NCBI RefSeq assembly: GCF_017876515.1
Contig: NZ_JAGIOC010000001.1
Coordinates: forward strand, 1,984,001-2,048,000
DNA: 64,000 nucleotides
Direction: 5' to 3'
Source: Brachybacterium fresconis
GTDB taxonomy: Bacteria; Actinomycetota; Actinomycetes; Actinomycetales; Dermabacteraceae
Under the pieces are notes generated by a model, which was not told where the DNA came from, ran no database searches, and was given only the letters and a program-made list of their open reading frames with translations. A program made the position numbers and the translations under genes. Of this stretch, positions 18,131 through 28,400 are shown piece after piece (the stretch's first letter is position 1; each line of letters begins with the position of its first letter).

Positions 18131-19158
18131 TGCTGCTCCACCGCGGCGTTCGCGAAGTCGGGGTGGACGATCGAGGAGACCGCGTCGGCCAGGGCGTCGG
18201 CCCCGCCCGCGACGTCCCCGGAGTCGGCGAGCATCGGGGAGATCGCCTCGAGCACCGCCCGCTGATCGTCGCCCGGAACGCCGCTGACCTCGAGGTTGGA
18301 GCGCTGCTGGATCACGGTGGTGGCGATCTCGAGGTCGATCCCGGCCGCGTCGGCCAGCAGCTGCGCGGTGGCGTCGAGGTTCTCCAGCGCCCAGGTGCGG
18401 GCCTGCTCATAGGCGTCGACCACCACCTGGGCGACATCGGCGTGGTCCTCGATGAAGTCCTCGGTGGCGTTGAGGAACCCGTAGGTGTTGAAGTCGACGT
18501 TGCGGTAGACCAGCTGGTCGCCGGATTCCACCTCGGCGGCGGCCATGATCGGGTCCAGCCCGGCCCAGGCCTGGACGGAGCCGCCGTCCAGCGCGGCCCG
18601 TCCGTCGGCGTGCTGGAGCAGCTGGATCGTGACGTCGTCCACGGTGAGGCCGGCCTCGGCCAGGGCCTGGACCAGGAAGAAGTACGGGTCGGTGCCCTTG
18701 GTGGCGGCGACGGAGCGGCCGGCGAGGTCGGCCGGGCCGGTGATGTCGCTGTCGGGGCCGACGACCAGCGCCGACCACTCCGGCTGGGAGTAGATGTCGA
18801 TGACCTTGATCGGGGAGCCGTTGGCGCGGGCCAGCAGCGCGGCCGATCCGGCCGTGGAGGCGACGTCGGCCGATCCCGAGCGCAGCAGCTCGTTGGCCTT
18901 GTTGGAGCCGGCCGACTGCACCCACGACACGGTCACCGACTCGCCCAGGGCGGTCTCGAGCAGCTGCTGGTCGCGGATCACCAGGCTGAGCGGGTTGTAG
19001 GTGGCCCAGTCGATGGTGAGCTCGCCGGTGGACCACTCCCCCGCGCTGCCGCCGGTGGTCTCGGAGCCCTCGCCGGGCACACAGGCGGCCAGGCCCATCC
19101 CGGCCGCGGCCGTCAGTCCCAGGGCGGTGGCGGTGCGGCGGCTGATCCGGTGGGTCAT
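18127..19158 (-). CDS. Substrate-binding lipoprotein of SsuA/TauA-type ABC importer
   Basis: A 343-residue extracellular binding protein. The N-terminus HRISRRTATALGLTAAAG leads to the lipobox LAAC (Cys26), so it is probably lipid-anchored after processing. The body contains the NMT1/SsuA fold segments TIDWATYNPLSLVIRDQQ, VSWVQSAGSNKANELL and VASTAGSAALLARANG. Related proteins bind alkanesulfonates, taurine or aromatic sulfonates. It overlaps both the ATPase and permease genes by 4 bp, so the three are coupled in the order ATPase, binding protein, permease. Confidence 0.88.
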   Translation of the reverse strand: MTHRISRRTATALGLTAAAGMGLAACVPGEGSETTGGSAGEWSTGELTIDWATYNPLSLVIRDQQLLETALGESVTVSWVQSAGSNKANELLRSGSADVASTAGSAALLARANGSPIKVIDIYSQPEWSALVVGPDSDITGPADLAGRSVAATKGTDPYFFLVQALAEAGLTVDDVTIQLLQHADGRAALDGGSVQAWAGLDPIMAAAEVESGDQLVYRNVDFNTYGFLNATEDFIEDHADVAQVVVDAYEQARTWALENLDATAQLLADAAGIDLEIATTVIQQRSNLEVSGVPGDDQRAVLEAISPMLADSGDVAGGADALADAVSSIVHPDFANAAVEQQ

Positions 19159-20105
19159 GAGAGGTTCTCCGTGATGGTGGCTGCGGTGGGGGTGGACGCA
19201 GTGGGGGTGGCTGCGGTGGGGGTGGACGCAGTGGGGGTGGCTGCGGTGGGGGTGGGCTGGTGGGCCTGCACGCCGAGACCGGCCAGCAGCTCGACGCGGA
19301 GGGCGGCCAGGGCGCGGTCGGCGCGGTCGCGGGGGCGGGAGCCGGGCACGTCGACGGTGCGGACGAGGGAGCCCGCGTCGGGGCCGGCCTCACGCAGGGT
19401 TCGCAGCAGCAGCACGCGGTCGGCGAGGTAGAGCGCCTCCTCCACGTCGTGGGTGACCACCACGACGGTGGTGGGCTCGGCGGCGTGGATCTCCAGCAGC
19501 AGGTCCTGCATGCGCAGGCGGGTCAGGGCGTCCAGGGCGCCGAAGGGCTCGTCCAGCAGGAGCACCTCGGGGCTGCGGGCCAGCGCCCGGGCCAGCGATG
19601 TGCGCTGGGCCATGCCGCCCGAGACCTCGCGGGGTCGTTGGGCGGCGGCGTGCTCGAGGCCGACGAGCTGCAGCAGATGCCGCACCCGCTCCCGGCCCTC
19701 GCGCTTTCCGGTGCCGCGGGGCAGGCCGAGGGCGACGTTCTGCTCGAGGGTGCGCCAGGGCAGCAGGCGCGGTTCCTGGAAGGCGACCGCGGTGCGCTCG
19801 TCGGTGCCGCGGATCGCCGTGGCGCCGATGCGGATCTCGCCGCCGCTGGGCCGGTCCAGGCCGGCGACCAGGCGCAGCAGGGTGGACTTCCCGCAACCGG
19901 AGGGGCCGACCACGGCGAGGATCTCCCCCGAGCCGAGCTCCACGTCGAGTCCGCGCAGCACGTCGTGGCGTCCCTGCGGGGAATCGAAGGAGCGGGCGAC
20001 CTCGTCCAGACGCACGCCGTGCGGGCGCGGAGGCAGCCCTCCGGGGCGCTCCGGGGCGGCGGAGCGCGTGTCGGGGGCGGGCTGCGCAGACACCGTGCTG
20101 GTCAT
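19155..20105 (-). CDS. ABC importer ATPase, SsuB/TauB type
   Basis: An ATPase of 316 residues when started at the ATG at 20105; an in-frame ATG at 20165 would add 20 residues with no better ribosome site. Walker A is GPSGCGKST, the signature is VSGGMAQR and Walker B is LLLDEPFGALD; the switch is TH in VVVVTHDVEEAL. The FQEPRLLPW Q-loop is typical of SsuB/TauB. The C-terminus carries a Thr/Pro/Ala tail of repeated ATPTASTPTA, encoded by a 30-bp tandem repeat that is not part of the ATPase fold. It is the first gene of the operon. Confidence 0.88.
   Translation of the reverse strand: MTSTVSAQPAPDTRSAAPERPGGLPPRPHGVRLDEVARSFDSPQGRHDVLRGLDVELGSGEILAVVGPSGCGKSTLLRLVAGLDRPSGGEIRIGATAIRGTDERTAVAFQEPRLLPWRTLEQNVALGLPRGTGKREGRERVRHLLQLVGLEHAAAQRPREVSGGMAQRTSLARALARSPEVLLLDEPFGALDALTRLRMQDLLLEIHAAEPTTVVVVTHDVEEALYLADRVLLLRTLREAGPDAGSLVRTVDVPGSRPRDRADRALAALRVELLAGLGVQAHQPTPTAATPTASTPTAATPTASTPTAATITENLS
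19176..19256. repeat. 30-bp tandem repeat in the 3' end of the ATPase gene
   Basis: About 2.7 copies of a 30-bp unit made of two similar 15-bp halves, GGTGGCTGCGGTGGG and GGTGGACGCAGTGGG. The unit length is a multiple of three, so copy-number change would lengthen or shorten the Ala/Pro/Thr tail without a frameshift. Confidence 0.85.
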
Positions 20106-20512
20106 GTCGGCATCATTCTGCGGACGAGGCGCTGCACGCCAGCACACCGTCATATGCCGAAACATTCACGGCCAGAAGCACCGCTGTGGCCCGGACGAGG
20201 CGAGAGGCAGCTCACAGGAACGTGGATCGGTCCGTCGGCCCGCGGCGTCCGACGACGTGAAGCAGATCCTCCCTACGTGGCGCGGGCCATGCCGGAAGGT
20301 CAAACGAACCCCGATTCCGTGACCCACGTCCTCCCAGACGTCAATGCTCAGCAAATCCCGACGCCGGACTCGTTCAAAGCGGTCCTCAGGCCTCGGGGGC
20401 GACTCCTACGGTGGATCCCGCATCGCCCGCACCGGCCCTCGCCGCGGGATGCACGGACCACCGATCACAGCTCGATCTCCCCGCACGAGATCGAAAGGAA
20501 CGATTCGCACCC
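20106..20512. promoter_or_regulatory. Divergent intergenic region, sulfur operon / NlpC-P60 gene
   Basis: Some 407 bp between the divergent starts at 20105 and 20513 contain no supported gene and presumably both promoters. On the minus strand a CATATGAC stretch at about 20151-20158 could be part of a -10 for the sulfur operon. I looked for conserved riboswitch cores (c-di-AMP type upstream of the hydrolase, SAM type upstream of the sulfur genes) and saw none. Confidence 0.3.
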
Positions 20513-21343
20513 ATGGCACGTCTGAACACTCATCGCGCCGACGGCCGCGCCGTCACCCCCCTCGCCACCAGCCACCGCGCCGCCCGCGGTCTCGGCGGAA
20601 GCGCCGTCCTCGGCGCCGTCCTCGTCGGCACGGCCTTCACCGGCGGCTCCGCCGCGATGGCGAACGACCAGGGCCTCGCCGGCGGCGACGAGGCACCCAG
20701 CACCACCCAGTCCGCTCCCGCGCAGGAGACCTCCGACGCCGGGCAGGAGACCCTGCGCCAGGGCGACTCCGGCGAGGCCGTCGAGGCGCTGCAGGCCGCG
20801 CTCAACGCGGAGGGCGCCGATCTGCCCGAGACCGGGTACTTCGGCTCCATGACGCACGACGCGGTCACGAGCTTCCAGTCCGAGCAGGGCCTGGAGATCG
20901 ACGGCGTGGTGGGAACCGAGACCCACGGCGCGCTCGACGGGGACTCCTCCGAGTCCGCCGCCCCGGGCGGGACCTCCGCACCGGGCGCGACCTCGGTGCC
21001 GACGGCCGACAGCAGCAGCTCGGTCGTCGACGCCGCCCGCTCGGCGATCGGCACCCCGTACTCCTGGGGCGGCGCCTCGATGAGCGGCATGGACTGCTCC
21101 GGCCTGGTCGCCTACGCGTACGAGGCCGCCGGCATCGACGTGCCGCGCACCTCCGGCGCACAGGCCGAGCAGGGACGCAGCATCTCCGAGGCCGAGGCCC
21201 AGCCCGGCGACCTCGTGACCTACCCGGGCCACGTCGCGATCTACGCCGGCGACGGCAAGATCATCGACGCGTCCGGCTCCCAGCAGGAGGTCGTCGAGCG
21301 CGACATCTGGGGCAGCCCGACCGGGTTCGTCACCTACCGCTGA
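20513..21343 (+). CDS. Secreted NlpC/P60 peptidoglycan endopeptidase with PG-binding domain
   Basis: A 276-residue cell-wall hydrolase. Residues 1-50 contain a signal peptide (hydrophobic GSAVLGAVLVGTAF, cleavage near SAAMA). A PG_binding_1 domain spans about 79-141 (LRQGDSGEAVEALQAAL, FGSMTHDAVTSFQ). After a Ser/Ala/Pro linker the NlpC/P60 domain runs from 168 to the end, with catalytic Cys195 (MDCSGLV) and His240 (YPGHVAIY). It would cut D-Glu-to-diamino-acid stem-peptide bonds. The start at MARLNTH is preceded by GAAAGGA; a longer frame has no better start. A strong terminator follows. Confidence 0.9.
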   Translation: MARLNTHRADGRAVTPLATSHRAARGLGGSAVLGAVLVGTAFTGGSAAMANDQGLAGGDEAPSTTQSAPAQETSDAGQETLRQGDSGEAVEALQAALNAEGADLPETGYFGSMTHDAVTSFQSEQGLEIDGVVGTETHGALDGDSSESAAPGGTSAPGATSVPTADSSSSVVDAARSAIGTPYSWGGASMSGMDCSGLVAYAYEAAGIDVPRTSGAQAEQGRSISEAEAQPGDLVTYPGHVAIYAGDGKIIDASGSQQEVVERDIWGSPTGFVTYR

Positions 21344-21377
21344 TCGATCCCGTCCGGCCCGTCGTGGCCGCACCACC

Positions 21378-21412
21378 GAGGCCCGGTCCCGCAGCATGCG
21401 GGGCCGGGCCTC
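21378..21412. terminator. Strong hairpin between convergent NlpC/P60 and GNAT genes
   Basis: A 16-bp stem with one T-G wobble and a GCA loop (arms 21378-21393 and 21397-21412, GAGGCCCGG...CCGGGCCTC). It sits 34 bp after the hydrolase stop and 43 bp beyond the GNAT stop. There is no T run, as is usual in actinobacteria. It can serve both strands. Confidence 0.75.
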
Positions 21413-21455
21413 GTCCGTGCCCGGCGCGGTGGCCACCGCGGCGGCCACCGCGCCG

Positions 21456-22109
21456 TCAGCCGCGCAGGCGGTGCTCCAGGGACGCCTTCACGCCCGTCCA
21501 CTCGTCCGCGAGGATCGAGTAGACGACGGTGTGGCGCAGCGTCCCGTCGGGCATGATCCGATGGGCGCGCAGGATGCCGTCCTGCTGGGCGCCGAGGCGC
21601 TCCACGGCGCGGCGCGAGGCGATGTTCAGGTGATGGACCCGGAACTCCACGCCGAGGCAGGTGAGCTGTTCGAAGGCGTGGGTCAGCAGCACCAGTTTGG
21701 TCGCCGCGTTCAGCCCGGTGCCGTGGGTCGATCCGGCCATGTACGTCGTGCCCAGTTCGAGGCGCCGGTCGCGCAGGGAGAGGTTCAGGAACGTGGTGTG
21801 GCCGACGACGCGATCGCTGCCGCGGTCGATCACCGCCCAGGAGACCGTCCTGCCCGCATCGTCCGAGGCGCGCTGGGCCGCGACCGTGTCGGCGACCTGC
21901 TCGGGCGAGGGGACATGAGGCGCATAGGGGATCCGCCAGATCTCCCCGTCGGCCACGACCTCGCGCAGACCCTCGACGTGCTGCGGTCCGAGCGGCTCGA
22001 GCCGCACCCGATCGTTCTCGAGGACCAACCCGCGGGGCTGGTCCATCGCGCCGGTGGGGACGGAGGCCGTGGTGGGGATCGGGGCGGGGGACGAGGCACT
22101 GGTGCTCAT
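21456..22109 (-). CDS. GNAT acetyltransferase, RimJ/RimL-like
   Basis: A 217-residue GNAT protein. The core runs from VRLEPLGPQHVEGLREV through WAVIDRGSDRVVGHTTFLN and the acetyl-CoA loop STHGTGLNAATKLVLLTHAF to HHLNIASRRAVERLGAQ. This is the Acetyltransf_3 pattern used by RimL-like and small-molecule acetyltransferases. The ATG overlaps the stop of the glycosyltransferase gene (ATGA), making it third in the sqdB operon. Its substrate is unknown; a link to sulfolipid is only positional. Confidence 0.8.
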   Translation of the reverse strand: MSTSASSPAPIPTTASVPTGAMDQPRGLVLENDRVRLEPLGPQHVEGLREVVADGEIWRIPYAPHVPSPEQVADTVAAQRASDDAGRTVSWAVIDRGSDRVVGHTTFLNLSLRDRRLELGTTYMAGSTHGTGLNAATKLVLLTHAFEQLTCLGVEFRVHHLNIASRRAVERLGAQQDGILRAHRIMPDGTLRHTVVYSILADEWTGVKASLEHRLRG

Positions 22110-23224
22110 CGGTGCTTCTCGATCGCCATCTCGTAGTAGCGCAGCAGATCGTCGGAGGCGTTCTCCCAGGAGAACTTCTCCGCCTCGGCGCGGGCGGCCT
22201 CGCGGATGCGTCCGCGCAGCGCGCCGTCCCCGAGCCGGGTCAGCGCCGCATCCAGGCTCGCCTCGTCCCCGGAATCGAACAGCAGCCCGTTCTCCCCATC
22301 GGTGACCTGCTCCATCGTCGGCCCCGAGCGGGCGGCGACCACCGGGAGCCCGGAGGCCATGCCCTCGAGGATCACCAGGCCCAGGGTCTCGGTGACCGAG
22401 GGGAACACGAAGGCGTCGGAGCTGGCGAAGGCGCTGGCGAGCTCCTCGCCCTCCATGAAGCCGGGGAACAGCGTCGCGGTGCCGGCGAAGTGGCGCTCGA
22501 GCTCCGCGCGGTAGGGGCCGTCGCCCACGATCGCCAGGGCCACGTCGTCACGCCGCTCCATCATCGGCCGCAGGGTGTGGATCTCCTTCTCCGCGGCCAG
22601 GCGACCCACGAAGACCAGCAGCTTCTTCTCCGGGTGCCCCTGGGTGAGGCGCTCGCGCATGGCCTCCGAGGCGAAGTGGGGGTGGAAGGTCTCGGTGTCC
22701 ACCCCGCGCCGGACGACGTGCAGGTTGCGCAGCCCCTTCTCGGCGAGCTCCGCGCGCATCGTCTCGGAGGTGGCGATGTTGACGTCGGCCAGCGCGTGGT
22801 TGCGCTTGATCTGCCACCACACGGGACGCTTCCCCCAGCGGTAGGCCTTGTACAGGTCCAGGTAGCGCGGGATGTGCGTGTGATAGCTCGCCACCAGCGG
22901 GACCCGCTGCCGGTGCGCGGCGAACGCCCCCGAAGAGGCCAGCAGCAGCGGCTGGGCCGCGTGCACCACGTCCGGGTGGAAGCCGCGGACGATGCCGTCG
23001 ACGGTGGGATTGGGCAGGGTGAAACGGCGATGCTTGTAGAACGGCAGCGTCACCGGACGGATGCCCACCACCCTGGCCCCGTGGTACTCGGACACGCCGA
23101 GCTCGGGGGCGATCACCATGACCTCGTGTCCGAGGTCGGTGAACCGGTCGACGGCGTGGCGCAGGCGCGTCACCACGCCGTCGACGGAGGGCACGAAGGT
23201 CTCCGTGACGATCGCGATCTTCAC
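22106..23224 (-). CDS. sqdX: GT4 glycosyltransferase, sulfoquinovosyltransferase (SqdX)-like
   Basis: A 372-residue GT4 enzyme with GT-B fold. The N-terminus KIAIVTETFVPSVDGVVTRL, a donor-site segment LVFVGRLAAEKEI, GDGPYRAELE, and the E-x7-E region ETLGLVILEGMASGLPVV are all present. It sits 10 bp after sqdB. In SQDG-making bacteria SqdX moves sulfoquinovose from UDP onto diacylglycerol, and this gene is the obvious partner. The same GT4 subfamily also contains PimB-type mannosyltransferases, so the acceptor is inferred from the neighbour. Confidence 0.75.
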   Translation of the reverse strand: MKIAIVTETFVPSVDGVVTRLRHAVDRFTDLGHEVMVIAPELGVSEYHGARVVGIRPVTLPFYKHRRFTLPNPTVDGIVRGFHPDVVHAAQPLLLASSGAFAAHRQRVPLVASYHTHIPRYLDLYKAYRWGKRPVWWQIKRNHALADVNIATSETMRAELAEKGLRNLHVVRRGVDTETFHPHFASEAMRERLTQGHPEKKLLVFVGRLAAEKEIHTLRPMMERRDDVALAIVGDGPYRAELERHFAGTATLFPGFMEGEELASAFASSDAFVFPSVTETLGLVILEGMASGLPVVAARSGPTMEQVTDGENGLLFDSGDEASLDAALTRLGDGALRGRIREAARAEAEKFSWENASDDLLRYYEMAIEKHR

Positions 23225-23234
23225 GGAAGGGTTC

Positions 23235-24488
<1,254 letters not shown>

Positions 24489-24531
24489 TCAAAGATGAGG
24501 AACGCCCGCGTGAACAGCGAAGGAACCCGCC

Positions 24532-25488
24532 ATGACGAACGCCTACGACGACAGCTCGCCGCAGTGCTCGCTCGCGGCGGACGCCACTCTAGCCCGCACG
24601 GCTGATACCGCGGTGGCCGCCACGACCGCCGCGACCCCTCGTCCGCTGCCGGACACCGCCACGCGCGTGCTGGTGATGGGCATCGTCAACCGCACCCAGG
24701 ACTCCTTCTTCGACGAAGGACGCACCTGGGCCCTGGAGACCGCCGTCACCGCAGGCCTCGAGGCCGCTGCGGCGGGCGCCGACATCATCGACGTGGGCGG
24801 CGTGAAGTTCGCCCCGGGCGCGCCGCTGCCGGCGACCGAGGAGATCGACCGCGTGGTCCCGGTGCTCCGGGCGCTGCGCCGCGAGCTGCCTGCGCACGTG
24901 CTGCTGTCGGTGGACACCTTCCATGCCTCCGTCGCCGCGGCGAGCATCGAGGTGGGGGCGGATCTGATCAACGACACCACCGGGCTGTGGGACCCCGACA
25001 TGGCCTCGACCGTCGCCCGCACGGGGGCTTCGCTGGTGATCACGCACTCGCTGGCCCACCCTCGGCGGGAGTATCCCCGGCCGCGGTACGAGGACGTCGT
25101 CGAGGAGGTGCGGGACTTCCTCGCCGCCCGCCTGGAGCGGGCGCTCGAAGCCGACATCCCGCGCGAGAGGATCGTCCTGGACCCCGGACCGGACCTCAAC
25201 AAGAACACGCTGCAGACTCTGGAGCTGCTGCGTGACTGGTCCGAGTACACCTCCCTCGGGCTGCCGGTGCTGGCGGCGCTGTCCCGCAAGGACGTGATCG
25301 GCGAGTCGCTGGGCCTGGCCAAGGAGGAGCGGCTGGAGGGCTCGCTCGCCGCAGCCGCCTGGGCCATGCACCAGGGCGCCCGCATCCTGCGGGTCCACGA
25401 CGTCGCCGCCACCGTGCGCATGGTGCGCATGCTCGAGATCCTTGCCGGGTGGCGCGAGCCCGCCGGCCCGCTGATCCACAACATGTGA
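24532..25488 (+). CDS. folP2: Dihydropteroate synthase-like protein, FolP2 type
   Basis: A 318-residue pterin-binding TIM-barrel protein. In place of the DHPS signature NVTPDSFSDGG it has MGIVNRTQDSFFDEG, and in place of DVGGESTRPG it has DVGGVKFAPG. Those changes are typical of actinobacterial FolP2 (Rv1207-like), which does not support folate synthesis where tested. Conserved barrel segments LINDTTGLWD and ALSRKDVIGE remain. The first ~45 residues are Ala/Thr-rich and may not all be translated. In mycobacteria folP2 sits next to gpgS; here it is divergent from the sqdB glycolipid operon. Confidence 0.82.
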   Translation: MTNAYDDSSPQCSLAADATLARTADTAVAATTAATPRPLPDTATRVLVMGIVNRTQDSFFDEGRTWALETAVTAGLEAAAAGADIIDVGGVKFAPGAPLPATEEIDRVVPVLRALRRELPAHVLLSVDTFHASVAAASIEVGADLINDTTGLWDPDMASTVARTGASLVITHSLAHPRREYPRPRYEDVVEEVRDFLAARLERALEADIPRERIVLDPGPDLNKNTLQTLELLRDWSEYTSLGLPVLAALSRKDVIGESLGLAKEERLEGSLAAAAWAMHQGARILRVHDVAATVRMVRMLEILAGWREPAGPLIHNM

Positions 25489-25493
25489 GCGGT

Positions 25494-28400
25494 TCAGCGG
25501 CGGGCGATGCGCAGGGTCTTGATCTCGAAGAGCCGGAAGGTCAGCCGTGCCGCGCCGTCCTCCGCGCGGCCGACGGCGGACAGGTGGTCCGGCGCGTCGT
25601 CGGCGAAGGGTCGCTCGAGCAGGTCCACCACGGTGACCTCTCCCTCGTCCAGCGCCGCATCGAGGCGGACGGTCGCGCGGGAGCGGACCCCCTGCGACTC
25701 GTACAGGCGCGCCACGAGATCGCCGGAGCGGTCCTCGGCGAGCTTCACGGTCTCCACCAGCACGCTCGGGGACTGAACGCTGACCAGCGGCTGCGCGACG
25801 GCGTCGGCGACGGCGGCGCTCACCCGCCGCTCGGGCAGGTTGATCCGGTAGCCCTCCTCGATGGCCCCGGCGATGCCGGTCCCGGGCCGCACCGCCACCC
25901 GCAGCGCGTAGCGGCCGTGGTCGGCGCCGGGGTCCGGGTACTCGGGCGCGCGCACCAGGGTCAGGCGTGTCGTGGTGGTGGTGCCGCCGTCGGACCCGCG
26001 CACGGTGCGCAGCACGTCGTGCCCGTAGGTGGAGTCGTTGGCGATCGCGATGCCGTAGCCGCCCTCGGCCAGGTGCACCCAGCGGTGCGCGCAGGTCTCG
26101 AACCGGGCGGCGTCCCAGGAGGTGTTCACGGGGATCGGGCGGTCGATGTGGCCGAACTGGATCTCGCTGCTGAGGTGGGGCGCGCGCACGTCCAGGCCGA
26201 ACGCGAGCTTGAGCACCTTCTTGCGTTCGCGCCAGTCGATGTCGTGGTCGATCTCGAGGGACTCGTCGCCCGGGCGCAGCACGTAGGTCTTCACGATCGT
26301 GGACCCGGCCCCGGTGACCCCGGAGGTCGCAGCGCCCTCGTCCTGGGCGGTGGTGTAGGTGAAGGCGACCCGCACCCCGGCCCCCACCTCGCTGACCTCG
26401 ACATCGGTGGGGGCGTCGAGGTCGCGCACCACGTGGCGGTAGAACTCGTCGATGTCCCAGGCGTCCCAGGCGTTGGGGGTGTCGCGGTGCAGCTGCAGCA
26501 GGGCGCCGCGGGAGCCGGGGGCGATGGCGTCGCGTCCGCTGGTGCGGTCCACCAGCGAGGTGATCGCTCCGGAGGCGTCGAGCACGGCGCGCAGCGCGGC
26601 GTTCTCGACGGTGATGGTGTCGCCCTCGCGGAACACCACCACCCCCTCGGGACCGGCGCTGACCGTGCCGCCCGCGTAGGCGGGCACCCCGCGGCGCGGC
26701 ACCGGGGCGGTGTTCAGCAGCACGGGGGGATCGCAGCCGTCGGCCGCCGTCCGGCTCGTCTCCCCCGTGATCTCACCGCGGGTCTCCCCGAGCGCGGCGA
26801 GCGCCTCGGCGATGATCGCCTCGGCGCGCTCGGCGGTCGCGGCATGGCCCTGTTCGGCCTCGCGGTGCACCCAGGCGATCGAGGAGCCGGGCAGGATGTC
26901 GTGGAACTGACCCAGCAGAGCGTTGCCCCACAGGGCCTCGAGCTCCTCGTGCGGGTATTCGAGATCGGCGCGGATCGCGGCCAGGGAGGCCAGGAACTCG
27001 GCCTCGTGCAGCACGTGCTCGCTGCGTCGGTTGCCCTGCTTGGTGCCGAGCTGCGCGGAATAGGTGCCGCGGTGCAGCTCGAGGTACAGCTCGCCGTTGA
27101 ACACCGGAGGGTTCTCGTACTCGTCCCGGGCCCGTTCGAAGAAGTCCTCGGCGGTGCCGAACTCGACCTTCGGGGACCCCTCGAGATCGGCGGCTCGGCG
27201 CCCGGCGGCCATCATCTCGCGGGTCGGTCCGCCGCCGCCCTCGCCCCAGCCGAACAGGTCCAGGCCGATCGAGGAGCGCCCCTTCTCCTTGAAGTTGCGC
27301 TCGAAGTGGGCCAGCTCCTCGCCCGAGAGCATCCCGTTGTAGGTGTCGGCAGGTGGGAAGTGGGTGAACACGCTGGTGCCGTCGATGCCCTCCCAGCGGA
27401 AGGTGTGGTGGGGAAAGGTGTTGACCTGGTTCCAGGAGACCTTCTGGGTCAGGAAGAACTCCTGACCGGCCAGGGCCGCGATCTGCGGCAGGGCGGCGGA
27501 GTAGCCGAAGGAATCCGGCAGCCAGGTCTCGCGCGTCTCGACCCCGAAGTTCTCCAGGAAGAACCGCTTGCCGGCGATGAACTGGCGGGCCATCGCCTCG
27601 GAGCCGGGCATGTTGGTATCGGACTCGACCCACATGCCGCCCACCGGCACGAAGCGGCCGTCGGCGACGTGGCCCCGGATCCGCTCGAACAGCTCCGGGT
27701 AGTGGTCCTTCAGCCAGGCGTACTGCTGCGCGGAGGAGGCGGAGAAGGTGACATCGGGGTCGTTCTCGATCAGCGTGGCGGCGTTGGAGAAGGTGCGGGC
27801 CACCTTGCGGACGGTCTCCCGCACCGGCCACAGCCAGGCCGAGTCGATATGGGCGTGCCCCGTGGCCAGCACGGTGAGCGCGGAGCGGTTGGCCGGGCGC
27901 TGAAGGGCCGGGCGCAGCACCTCCCGGGCGGCCTCGGCGGTGCCGGGCATGTCGTCGGGATCGGCGACGTCGCAGGCGGTCTCCAGGGCGCGCAGGATCT
28001 CGTGGCGGCGCGCGCTGGTCGCGGGCAGCTCGAGCATCAGTCCGCCCAGCGCCCGGAAATCCTCGGCGAGCTCCCAGATCCGCACGTCGCGGCGGGCGAG
28101 GTGGAGCTCCCGGATCGAGTACAGCTCCTCGTCGGGAATGGTGGCGAGATCGCCGAGCGGGGTGGGTTCGAAGGTCCATCCGCCGGCGACCAGCGGGTTC
28201 GCGGCGCATTCGAGGTAGACGTCCAGCTCCTCGCCCGGGGTGACGGGGAGATAGCGGTTGCAGGGGTTGATGGCCTTCAGCGGCACCCCGTCGGGGGTGA
28301 ACACCAGCGCCTCGGCCTGGAAGCCGGGCTGGCCGGTGAAGGCGAGGTCGACCAGCAGCTCCGGGGCGGAGGACTCATCGAGCGCCCAGTCGGCGGGGAC

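Noticed and set aside
20106..20512. c-di-AMP (ydaO-type) riboswitch upstream of the NlpC/P60 gene, or SAM riboswitch upstream of the sulfur operon
   Set aside because: Such elements are expected in these contexts, but none of their conserved core segments is recognisable.
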